Source: DALYLB01 sp046154695 (lineage in GTDB: Bacteria; Acidobacteriota; Blastocatellia; RBC074). Taken from it: a stretch of DNA of 12,063 nucleotides. The stretch's first letter is position 1. Each line of letters starts with the position of its first letter. Shown here in pieces: positions 1 to 6,438 of this stretch. The position numbers were made by a program, and so were the translations under genes. The notes under the pieces are model-generated. The model saw only the letters and a list, made by a program, of their open reading frames with translations. It did no database searches and was not told where the DNA came from. The stretch lies in contig JBJXFI010000112.1 of NCBI GenBank assembly GCA_046154695.1, positions 1 through 12,063 on the forward strand. The letters are read 5' to 3'.

Positions 1-28
1 CTTCGGCGAATTCGATTGTGCTGTACGC
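1..28 (-). other. probable partial spacer at the left edge
   Basis: These 28 bases precede the first visible repeat and are shorter than the 36-38 base spacers of the array. They most simply read as the inner part of one more spacer, meaning the array continues beyond the window. They could instead be the sequence flanking the leader-distal end of the array; the window cannot decide between the two. Confidence 0.55.
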
Positions 29-1049
29 GCTTCAATGGAGCCACGTCCTCACGAACGTGGAAACAGCGGACGGCCGCGCCAATCGGGGCTTCCGGCTGAC
101 GGGCTTCAATGGAGCCACGTCCTCACGAACGTGGAAACGTCTACGTTTCGCTATACGCTCGGCTACACGATGCCGCTTCAATGGAGCCACGTCCTCACGA
201 ACGTGGAAACGCGTAGTCAGCAGATTCGCCGCCTGCCCCGTTAGGACGCTTCAATGGAGCCACGTCCTCACGAACGTGGAAACTTCCATTGCCGAAAGCG
301 ACTGCATTTCCTGCGCCGTCGCTTCAATGGAGCCACGTCCTCACGAACGTGGAAACGCCTTGAAGGATGACCATTTCATCACAATCATCTTCGCTTCAAT
401 GGAGCCACGTCCTCACGAACGTGGAAACCGCGCTTTGGCAAGATCTTTTTCGAGATCAGCCACACGCTTCAATGGAGCCACGTCCTCACGAACGTGGAAA
501 CACGATTGTTTTTTGTTCTCGTTCAACCATGGGAAGAGCTTCAATGGAGCCACGTCCTCACGAACGTGGAAACCCGGATTGTAGTCGCGCAAGCCAAATT
601 GTTTGGCTTCGCTTCAATGGAGCCACGTCCTCACGAACGTGGAAACTCCGCGTCCTCGGCCACGTACATCGTTGTCAAAGGGCTGCTTCAATGGAGCCAC
701 GTCCTCACGAACGTGGAAACACGCTACATTGCGGGCGAAATGATGGCGGATCGGCTCGGCTTCAATGGAGCCACGTCCTCACGAACGTGGAAACACCGAA
801 CAAAACGAGGAGGACCGCTGCGAAGAAAATGCTTCAATGGAGCCACGTCCTCACGAACGTGGAAACGAACTTCCACGCCGGCAGGTCGCGCCGCGCGCGC
901 TCGCTTCAATGGAGCCACGTCCTCACGAACGTGGAAACCGGCACCGTCCCCGTTGGGAGTGCCGCCGCGCAACACGCTTCAATGGAGCCACGTCCTCACG
1001 AACGTGGAAACACGGCACGCCTGAGAGCGCCTGCGGTGGCACATTCGCC

Positions 1050-1085
1050 GCTTCAATGGAGCCACGTCCACACGAACGTGGAAAC
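1050..1085 (-). repeat. variant CRISPR repeat, substitution in the hairpin loop
   Basis: This copy matches the consensus except at base 1070, where T becomes A on the plus strand (repeat position 21). The change lies in the 8-base loop and leaves the 6-bp stem intact, so processing should be little affected. It is the sixth repeat counted from the leader. Confidence 0.95.
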
Positions 1086-1194
1086 CGACGCTGACGGGCA
1101 CGGTTGCGATGGCCGCGCAGTCGCTTCAATGGAGCCACGTCCTCACGAACGTGGAAACCACGCCTCGAATGTCTCGCGTGACCTCGGTATCGCC

Positions 1195-1230
1195 GCTTCA
1201 ATGGAGCCACGTCCTCACGAAAGTGGAAAC
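1195..1230 (-). repeat. variant CRISPR repeat, substitution in the hairpin stem
   Basis: This copy differs from the consensus at base 1222, where C becomes A on the plus strand (repeat position 28). The changed base is in the right half of the stem and would pair with position 17, so one of six stem pairs is lost. It is the fourth repeat from the leader. The three newer repeats are consensus, so the change arose after they were copied or was not passed on. Confidence 0.95.
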
Positions 1231-1476
1231 TCCTTCCCTCTCCCTCTTTCCACTCCTCCATAATCGAGCTTCAATGGAGCCACGTCCTCACGAACGTGGA
1301 AACTACTCTGTTATTTTAGAGATGTTCTCTATCTGGCTGTGCTTCAATGGAGCCACGTCCTCACGAACGTGGAAACGATCGTTTCAAAGAAAGAGATCAC
1401 CACCGATTCGGGGGCTTCAATGGAGCCACGTCCTCACGAACGTGGAAACAGCGCATATCCTAACCTATCTGAATCG

Positions 1477-1493
1477 TGCACCTTGCAGGTGCA
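1477..1493. repeat. 17-base inverted repeat in the leader
   Basis: TGCACCT and AGGTGCA form a perfect 7-bp palindrome around the three-base loop TGC. It lies 27 bases from the leader-proximal repeat and downstream of the predicted array promoter. It may be a protein-binding or leader-anchoring site for integration, or a hairpin in the transcript leader. I know of no named motif it matches. Confidence 0.6.
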
Positions 1494-1521
1494 TTTGCGA
1501 GCGGTGCGGCCGACAGTGGAA

Positions 1522-1550
1522 AAAGTACTGGATATGAAATCGGGTGTCAA
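1522..1550 (-). promoter_or_regulatory. sigma-70-like promoter driving the CRISPR array
   Basis: On the minus strand a perfect -35 hexamer TTGACA (1550 to 1545) is followed by a 17-base spacer and the -10-like hexamer TACTTT (1527 to 1522), which matches three of six consensus positions including T1, A2 and T6. The predicted transcription start is near 1515, about 65 bases before the first repeat. A run of five T residues lies just upstream of the -35. The site supports leftward transcription of the array. It is a visual prediction only. Confidence 0.6.
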
Positions 1551-1583
1551 GAAAAACTCCTTCTTTCCTCGTCATTTACCATA

Positions 1584-1627
1584 CGCGAGCGATGGCCGGG
1601 AGCGGCATCATCGGTATCGCGCTCGCG
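1584..1627. repeat. 8-bp inverted repeat just after cas2
   Basis: CGCGAGCG at 1584-1591 and CGCTCGCG at 1620-1627 are perfect complements separated by 28 bases. The loop itself contains a short GC-rich secondary stem. It lies between the cas2 stop codon and the array promoter, where a terminator or insulator would be useful, but no T run follows the stem on the minus strand. A regular intrinsic terminator is therefore not supported. Confidence 0.35.
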
Positions 1628-1647
1628 GGCGAAAAAGATCCTCATTA

Positions 1648-1944
1648 TTAAACGATGACGGCGATCCGATCGTCGCGGGACCAATCGTGGGCGCGGCCGA
1701 TCGTTTCGAGGCTCTCGCTGACACGGCCGTCGGCAGGGCCGAGGTTGATCAGCATAATCTGATCTTCGCGATGATGGATGATCTCAGACAGCGCCTCGAT
1801 CATCAGAATCTTTTCCGAAGGGGAGAGGATGCAGCGAAAGACCGAATACTGCAATGGATCTCCATAGCCCCGCATCTTGCGATGGACGCGGCGTAATCGC
1901 TTCGGATCGGAAATATCGTAGCTCACAATGTAGCACGAACGCAT
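1648..1944 (-). CDS. cas2: Cas2, CRISPR adaptation protein
   Basis: This 98-residue protein is of normal Cas2 size. The N-terminus carries the family signature: a first beta strand ending in YDISD with Asp10, followed by the RRVHRKMRGYGDPLQYSVF helix and second strand. Cas2 is the dimer that bridges two Cas1 dimers in the spacer-integration complex, and its ferredoxin-like fold is structural rather than catalytic in integration. The ATG at 1944 is chosen because a ribosome-binding site AAGGTGAGG (1960-1952) lies seven bases upstream. That site overlaps the TGA stop of cas4-cas1, which implies translational coupling. The gene is the last of the operon, and the leader and array follow immediately. 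Nothing suggests truncation. Identification is firm. Confidence 0.95.
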   Translation of the reverse strand: MRSCYIVSYDISDPKRLRRVHRKMRGYGDPLQYSVFRCILSPSEKILMIEALSEIIHHREDQIMLINLGPADGRVSESLETIGRAHDWSRDDRIAVIV

Positions 1945-1951
1945 GGCGTTT

Positions 1952-1960
1952 CCTCACCTT
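1952..1960 (-). promoter_or_regulatory. cas2 ribosome-binding site overlapping the cas4-cas1 stop
   Basis: On the minus strand AAGGTGAGG lies seven bases before the cas2 ATG and contains the TGA stop codon of cas4-cas1. It shares the heptamer GGTGAGG with the site in front of cas4-cas1, while the interference genes use AGGAGG or AAGGAG-type sites. Confidence 0.8.
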
Positions 1961-3654
1961 GTCGTGAAAGCCGGATATTCGTCGATCTCGCCGGAGAGCA
2001 ATCGGCCGAGCAATCGCGCCTGGACTTCGAAAATCCGCCGGTAACTGATCGCGTAGCCAAAGCGCGGATGAATGACCAGGGTGTCCAAGCGACGTTCATA
2101 GGCTTCGATGACGCGTTTCCGGCCGGCGTCGGTCAGGGCGACGGCGCCGCCGCGGGCGATGAAGTCGGAGCGTCTCAGTTCGCCGTTGTTGATCAATCCG
2201 ATGGCGACCGAATCGGCGACCAGCGGCCGGAACTCCTCCATCAAATCCAGCGCCAGCGCCGGGCGGCCATAGCGCGGCTGATGGTAAAATCCAAGATAGG
2301 GATCGAAACCCACACCGACCAGCGTGACGACCATCTCCTTGACCAGCATGGAATAGAGGAAGGAAAGCAGCGCGTTCACGGGGTCGCGCGGCGGCCGGCG
2401 ATTCCGGGACTCGAATTCAAAAGCCGGCGCGGCATTCTCCTCAGTCGGCTTGAACATCCGCGCGAAGCAGGCGAAATATTCGCGCGCCGCCGCCCCTTCG
2501 ATACCAAGCAATTGATCGAGCGCCGAGGCGCGCTCTGCCCGCCGCCGCGATTCCGCCAGCCGGTGCAGCACCCCCTCGGGCAGCTCGCGCGCGTTGCGCC
2601 GCAGCAGCGTCCGCTGGTTGCGGATCTTTCCGGCAACGATCCGCCGCGCGAGGTCCAGACACCTGGCCGGATCGGCGGCCGCCTGAAACTGCCGCCGGCG
2701 CAGTTCGATATTCTTGTGCGGCGGCGGCGTGGTCACCGCGCCCAGCCAGCCGCCGTAAGAAAGATGCAGGATCGTGACCTCTCGCGTCGCCAGTTCGCGC
2801 AGCGCCTGCGCCGACATCTGAACATTGCCGAACAGGTTGACCTGCGCAATCTCCAGCAGGCGCGCCTCGTCGATCGTCTTGCCCTTGTCCCGGATTTCGA
2901 GGACTTCGCCCTTGAGGCCCAGGCTGAATCCCTGCCCTTGCACGTATACGGCGAGCCGATCGTCGCGGGCTGGGGCAAGCCGCCGCGGCGCCGTCTCGGG
3001 CCGCGCGGCGGGCGCAGCCTGCGTTGGCGCAACTTCGACGGTCGCCCGCAGCATGTTGACTTCGTCTGGCAGACAGATTCCGACGAGCGAGCAGCGGGGG
3101 CATTTTGGCGAATCGACAAGCGGCGGCGGAATCAGGCCCGCCTCGGCGGTTCGCCGCGCCGCGTCGAGCAATTCCCTTGTCCGTGTGATCAACTCCTCCG
3201 TGAATTCGACCTTCACGCGAGATTGCGAGGCGGCGAAATAGAGTATGCCGTACTCGCAATCATAGCCGTTTTCGCGAAGCAGCAATCCATGCAGGCAGAC
3301 CTGCACGCGTTCCGGCTCCCATGCGCCTTCCGGCAGGTCGGGCGCGGCGCCACGCTTGTAATCGACGGGGATGACCCGCCCATCCTCCGCCTCGATCAGA
3401 TCGATCCGCGCGACGGCCCCAACGCGATCCGATCCGACCATGACCGACCGCGAATGGAGCCTGGCCTGCGCGGGCAGATCCTCGGCCGCCGGCATTGGCC
3501 CAAGTTCCCTGTCCACCCGCCGATGAACGAACCGCCCATCCAGCGTGTCCGCCGAATGCGCCCACTCCTGCTGCACATATTCCAGGTAAAAGAGCCGCGG
3601 GCAATAGGCATACTCATTGACCATTCGCGCCGGGATTTGATTTTGTTGGTCCAT
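1954..3654 (-). CDS. cas4-cas1: Cas4-Cas1 fusion protein, spacer acquisition
   Basis: A 566-residue fusion of two adaptation enzymes. The N-terminal Cas4 part (about 1-200) is a RecB-like nuclease with Fe-S cluster cysteines Cys18, Cys185, Cys188 and Cys194 (CPRC, then C six residues on). Its nuclease residues include Asp85 and the DYK motif (Asp98, Lys100), with Gln118 following. A linker rich in Ala and Pro (about 205-230) leads to the Cas1 integrase, which has probable metal ligands Glu386, His458 (FYHQPRYGR) and Asp470 in LALDLMEEFRP. Cas4-Cas1 fusions are typical of type I-G, where Cas4 selects the PAM and trims prespacers. The ATG at 3654 is preferred over the in-frame GTG at 3666 because GGTGAGG lies six bases upstream of the ATG and contains that GTG. 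Sampled lines of this gene are 73-82% GC, the richest in the window. Confidence 0.96.
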   Translation of the reverse strand: MDQQNQIPARMVNEYAYCPRLFYLEYVQQEWAHSADTLDGRFVHRRVDRELGPMPAAEDLPAQARLHSRSVMVGSDRVGAVARIDLIEAEDGRVIPVDYKRGAAPDLPEGAWEPERVQVCLHGLLLRENGYDCEYGILYFAASQSRVKVEFTEELITRTRELLDAARRTAEAGLIPPPLVDSPKCPRCSLVGICLPDEVNMLRATVEVAPTQAAPAARPETAPRRLAPARDDRLAVYVQGQGFSLGLKGEVLEIRDKGKTIDEARLLEIAQVNLFGNVQMSAQALRELATREVTILHLSYGGWLGAVTTPPPHKNIELRRRQFQAAADPARCLDLARRIVAGKIRNQRTLLRRNARELPEGVLHRLAESRRRAERASALDQLLGIEGAAAREYFACFARMFKPTEENAAPAFEFESRNRRPPRDPVNALLSFLYSMLVKEMVVTLVGVGFDPYLGFYHQPRYGRPALALDLMEEFRPLVADSVAIGLINNGELRRSDFIARGGAVALTDAGRKRVIEAYERRLDTLVIHPRFGYAISYRRIFEVQARLLGRLLSGEIDEYPAFTTR

Positions 3655-3660
3655 GCATAA

Positions 3661-3667
3661 CCTCACC
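3661..3667 (-). promoter_or_regulatory. ribosome-binding site that sets the cas4-cas1 start
   Basis: GGTGAGG on the minus strand is six bases before the ATG at 3654. The alternative upstream GTG start at 3666 lies inside this site and would have no site of its own, so the shorter 566-residue protein is preferred. The 58 bases between csb2 and cas4-cas1 hold no convincing promoter or terminator. Confidence 0.75.
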
Positions 3668-3712
3668 GATGAAGATTGAAAGGAGTTTGGTGTTGTCGCG
3701 TTTCTGGTGGCT

Positions 3713-5161
3713 TCAGGCTGGCAGAAACAATCCCAGTCCGAAATGACAACCGAAGCCTAGCGCCAAGGGTCCGGAGATCGGCTCAGCGAATTCCAGTTCG
3801 AACCCCGCGAGGCCATGCCCTTCGGTTCCATTGAACCGCCTCGTATGGAACTCCAGCCATCGCACCACCGGGCGCCCCTCAGCCTGATACCCCTCGATGC
3901 GCTCAATCGAGATCGGCTCCGGCATCCCGCGCGATTTCAACTCCCGCATAAGCTGCGCTTCGGGCAGGTCGCGCGGACGCGGCAGTTTGCCTCCGCCACG
4001 ATTGGCAAATCGCGGAAGCGAGAAGGGCGTGACGGAACGCCAACGCCGTGAAGATCGAAATAATGCGGGGGGCTGATCGAATCCGGCAAATTGTTCCGCC
4101 GCCCCCAACCCCGCCAGCGTCAGCCAGACATTGGGTAGATTCTCGCGACGTTGAATTGTCCTCATCTCGCCCAACGCTTCCTGATCTTTCACGTCGAGGC
4201 CCAGCGGCGCCCAAATCGTCAAACGATCCAAGCGGCCATCGCCATCTTCATCGGTGAGCAGGTAATACGCGTGTTCGTGCCCATCCAAAGGCTTTCCGTA
4301 AAACGTCTTGCCGGTTAGCGCTTCGGAATGGCTGGCCCATTTCGTGGCGTTTCTGACCACTCCGCCGCGCAGACTCAGCACTGCAATACGCACCTGCTCA
4401 GCTAGAATCAGCGCGTCTTTGACTAGCGGCAGGACGTTTGAATCCAACACGTACCGGGCAACGGTGATGGTGGGCGGGTTGGCCGCCTGCCGTTTGGGCG
4501 CGGCGCGGCGCGGCGTCAACGCATCGCTCCGCCGCGCATAGGTCACCCAACGCGCGCCCGGCGGATCAAGCATCTTATCGGCGCGCATTTCGGCGGTTTC
4601 GATAGTCAACGCTTTGAGCAGATCATCCGTCGTGCCGTCGGGCAGTAACACGCGCACAGGTTCTTGCCCGCTTAAAGAATCACCCGGATTCAGCGGCTTA
4701 CAATTCGGCTGCGGCAAGCCCGCACCATCGAACAATTCCGCTTCGCACCATGACTCAGCCCGCCCAAAGGTGTTGAGCGCTGCCAGCAACGCACGCAACG
4801 CTTGCCGGTCTTCATCGTCAAGTTCAACCTCCGGCCACTGACAAATGACCTCCTGGCTGGGCGCGACGGCGACGAAGGTATCAAAGAACTTCACGCGGTC
4901 ATTGGCTTGATCGTAATGCCGCGTGTGCGCCGCCGTGGCCGGTGGCAGCCGAAACAGCGGCGGCGCGGACATGGCTTCGATCAGGCGTCGCAGATGCTCT
5001 TCGGTCACGCCGTCGGGCCGCGCGCGCCGCGCCACCGCGATCAACGCGCGCAGCAAGCGCCACGGCGACGGCGGCCATTCGGCGACGCCTTCGTTGACGT
5101 GGCGACCCCAGGGCGTCGAATGAAAACGCCCGGCCAGAAAGCGCAAATTGATGGCGATCAT
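3713..5161 (-). CDS. csb2: Csb2, Cas5-Cas6 fusion subunit of type I-G Cascade
   Basis: A 482-residue protein of the GSU0054/Csb2 family. The N-terminal RAMP part opens with the family signature around RFLAGRFHSTPWGRHVNEG and EWPPSPWRLLRALIA (residues 7-42) and acts as the Cas5-like subunit. The C-terminal half acts as the Cas6-like crRNA endonuclease. It includes GHEHAYYL (294-301), whose histidines are candidates for RNA cleavage, an acidic DEDGDGRLD loop (304-312), a TPFSLPRF segment (378-385) and a closing glycine-rich loop near 464-478 ending GFGCHFGLGLFLPA. It should cut the array repeats and stay bound at the crRNA. The ATG overlaps the csb1 stop in an ATGA arrangement, and AAGGAGG (5174-5168) sits six bases upstream, so translation is coupled. 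Which histidine is catalytic is inference. Confidence 0.93.
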   Translation of the reverse strand: MIAINLRFLAGRFHSTPWGRHVNEGVAEWPPSPWRLLRALIAVARRARPDGVTEEHLRRLIEAMSAPPLFRLPPATAAHTRHYDQANDRVKFFDTFVAVAPSQEVICQWPEVELDDEDRQALRALLAALNTFGRAESWCEAELFDGAGLPQPNCKPLNPGDSLSGQEPVRVLLPDGTTDDLLKALTIETAEMRADKMLDPPGARWVTYARRSDALTPRRAAPKRQAANPPTITVARYVLDSNVLPLVKDALILAEQVRIAVLSLRGGVVRNATKWASHSEALTGKTFYGKPLDGHEHAYYLLTDEDGDGRLDRLTIWAPLGLDVKDQEALGEMRTIQRRENLPNVWLTLAGLGAAEQFAGFDQPPALFRSSRRWRSVTPFSLPRFANRGGGKLPRPRDLPEAQLMRELKSRGMPEPISIERIEGYQAEGRPVVRWLEFHTRRFNGTEGHGLAGFELEFAEPISGPLALGFGCHFGLGLFLPA

Positions 5162-6267
5162 TGCGCGCCTCCTTCTGAGTTGGTTTCTTCAGTATCATCA
5201 TTCGTCGAAACATCTTGTTCTTTTTCAGCTTTCTTCAGCGACTCTCTGGCTTTCTTCAATGCCTTTTCAGTCAGAGGCGGAGCCGTGATAGGGGTGATGG
5301 GTGAATCTCCAAAATCGCAAGCCTTAATCAATGCGGGCAAGCGGGATTGAAGTTCTTTGAGAAGCTCTGCTGGGGAAGCGAAAGTTACTCTTTCGGGGCG
5401 CGTGACGATCAGTCCCTTCAACTCAAAATCACAAGCCGTTCTGAGTCGCATTCCACCTTCGAGGAATCTCAGTATTTTGTAGATGGAGAGGGAGACCAGC
5501 AAGTTGTTGGCAGGATCGCCCAGCCCGTAACCACGCATTGAAGCGAGATCGAGGTTGAAATAGGCGACAACTTTTTCGGCTACGTATTCAGTTCTTGGAT
5601 ACGGGATATTTTTTGCGGCGTCGAGATTCTTCTTCTCTTCAACCCCAGAGAAACGGGCTAGAGCATCAACGCCTGTTGGGTCAACGGTTTCATTCTTGAC
5701 TCCGCCGCTGGTTGCAGGAACTACGTTGATCGCTTCAATGAAACTGGAAAGAATCCGTTGCAATCGAGCGCGTCCTCCCGCGATGTCTTTTCTGGCAAAG
5801 AAAACCCCATGCAAAAGAGAGCAAGGGTCTAACGTAAAAACCCCTCTGGCTAAAGCTCTTCGATTCACCTCACCTCCATCCACTTGTTGAATTGAGGCCA
5901 GAAGTTTCTCTCTGAACACCTTGTTGGTGATGATGTAAATCGAATTTAGCCGGTGTGCCTCTCGAATTGAACTCGTTTTCCGAGTGCTCCCTAAATCCAC
6001 AACAACATGGGGCAATTTCTTAAGCGGCTCGATGATTTCGTCTGTGGCATCATCCCAGCAAACAGCTTCCAGACGGTTTGCCATTGACTGCGCCGACTCG
6101 ACCAACAGCATCGGTATGCCGTCGGCGCGTTTGTAGGTGGCCGCTCCCAAATCGGGAAAGCCCGTCGGTTGGAAGCGGTCGCCTTGCAGCGGTTTCAATT
6201 CGGCTTCGATCAGCAGGCGCGAGGCCTGTCCCAATTGGTCGAAAAGTTGATTCAGTTGTTCAACCAT
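5158..6267 (-). CDS. csb1: Csb1, Cas7 backbone subunit of type I-G Cascade
   Basis: A 369-residue protein of the GSU0053/Csb1 (Cas7) family, which lines the crRNA and forms the backbone of the complex. The conserved N-terminal block covers LLIEAELKPLQGDRFQPTGF and LGAATY (18-45), followed by LLVESAQSMANRLE (54-67). Later blocks include TLDPCSLLHGVFFA (145-158) and a stretch around LASMRGYGLG (241-250). The last 35 residues are a charged, low-complexity tail rich in Lys, Glu and Asp. The ATG at 6267 is chosen because AAGGAG (6282-6277) lies nine bases upstream and the family signature begins soon after. An in-frame GTG extends the frame to 6384, but that part would run through REP hairpins and resembles nothing. 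GC is 40-50% in five sampled lines, clearly below the neighbouring genes. The gene overlaps csb2 by four bases. Confidence 0.94.
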   Translation of the reverse strand: MVEQLNQLFDQLGQASRLLIEAELKPLQGDRFQPTGFPDLGAATYKRADGIPMLLVESAQSMANRLEAVCWDDATDEIIEPLKKLPHVVVDLGSTRKTSSIREAHRLNSIYIITNKVFREKLLASIQQVDGGEVNRRALARGVFTLDPCSLLHGVFFARKDIAGGRARLQRILSSFIEAINVVPATSGGVKNETVDPTGVDALARFSGVEEKKNLDAAKNIPYPRTEYVAEKVVAYFNLDLASMRGYGLGDPANNLLVSLSIYKILRFLEGGMRLRTACDFELKGLIVTRPERVTFASPAELLKELQSRLPALIKACDFGDSPITPITAPPLTEKALKKARESLKKAEKEQDVSTNDDTEETNSEGGAQ

Positions 6268-6276
6268 TGTGTTTGT

Positions 6277-6282
6277 CTCCTT
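6277..6282 (-). promoter_or_regulatory. csb1 ribosome-binding site
   Basis: AAGGAG on the minus strand lies nine bases before the ATG at 6267 and decides the start against the longer GTG-initiated frame. The 75 bases between this gene start and the REP arm at 6343 hold no promoter I would defend. Confidence 0.8.
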
Positions 6283-6342
6283 GTAGATTGAATTGAGTTT
6301 GAGAGTTGATAACGCCGTATCCTTGAGGCTTTGCCGCTTGTT

Positions 6343-6427
6343 CGTCCCGGAGGGACGCCAGAGATTAGCCGGTGGTGCAACCACCGGGAGAGTGCCGCAA
6401 TAAATCTTCGCGCCCCGGATGGGGCGC
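6343..6427. repeat. left arm of the REP/RAYT element, three hairpins
   Basis: Hairpin A is CGTCCC-GGA-GGGACG (6343-6357). Hairpin B is an 8-bp stem CCGGTGGT with loop GCA (6369-6387). Hairpin C is a 7-bp stem GCGCCCC with loop GGAT (6410-6427) and ends 11 bases before the transposase stop codon. In a cas transcript these would be three consecutive strong stems just before csb1. Confidence 0.9.
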
Positions 6428-6438
6428 AGGGCTGGAAT

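Larger units (their letters stand above)
29..1449 (-). CRISPR. type I-G CRISPR array, 20 repeats and 19 complete spacers
   Basis: Twenty copies of a 36-base repeat start at 29, 103, 175, 248, 321, 393, 466, 538, 611, 685, 759, 831, 903, 976, 1050, 1123, 1195, 1268, 1341 and 1414. They are separated by 19 unrelated spacers of 36-38 bases. On the plus strand the repeat begins GCTTCAATGG and ends GTGGAAAC. Eighteen copies are identical; the copies at 1050 and 1195 carry one substitution each. The repeat holds a 6-bp stem (CCACGT/ACGTGG, repeat positions 13-18 and 27-32) around an 8-base loop. I assign transcription to the minus strand. In that direction the repeat ends in ATTGAAGC, close to the usual 8-base crRNA handle ATTGAAAC, and a promoter lies in the leader at 1522-1550. 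The array then follows cas2 in the same direction as the cas genes. Csb2 is the expected processing nuclease. The opposite orientation would leave only four bases after the stem and is less likely. Confidence 0.98.
1450..1647 (-). promoter_or_regulatory. CRISPR leader between cas2 and the array
   Basis: This 198-base non-coding stretch separates the cas2 stop codon from the first (leader-proximal) repeat. Read on the minus strand it contains, in order: a GC-rich segment with an 8-bp imperfectly organised stem, a purine-rich tract followed by a T run, a sigma-70-like promoter, and about 70 bases with a 17-base hairpin before the repeat. A position beside cas2 is typical for the leader, the site where Cas1-Cas2 integrates new spacers. 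No open reading frame here looks like a gene. Confidence 0.75.

Noticed and set aside
65..1413. Self-targeting spacers against genes in this window
   Set aside because: Reading the spacers against the cas genes and intergenic regions by eye gave no convincing match. A full search against the genome was not possible here.
18..1537. Several long open frames on both strands with recurring LQWSHVLTNVET, SMEPRPHERGN and FNGATSSRTWK peptides, resembling a repeat protein
   Set aside because: They are translations of the CRISPR repeat. The 36-base repeat is 12 codons and has no stop in the frames shown, so chance open frames run across the array. The variable parts are spacers.
1339..1896. Open frame on the plus strand leaving the array and crossing cas2
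   Set aside because: It starts in CRISPR repeats and continues antisense to cas2. There is no domain and no ribosome-binding site.
2068..3660. A 530-residue open frame on the plus strand opposite cas4-cas1
   Set aside because: It is an antisense shadow of a very GC-rich gene, with no recognisable domain, while the minus-strand frame has clear Cas4 and Cas1 motifs. The same applies to the long frames opposite csx17 (7955-8902) and cas3 (10420-11118).
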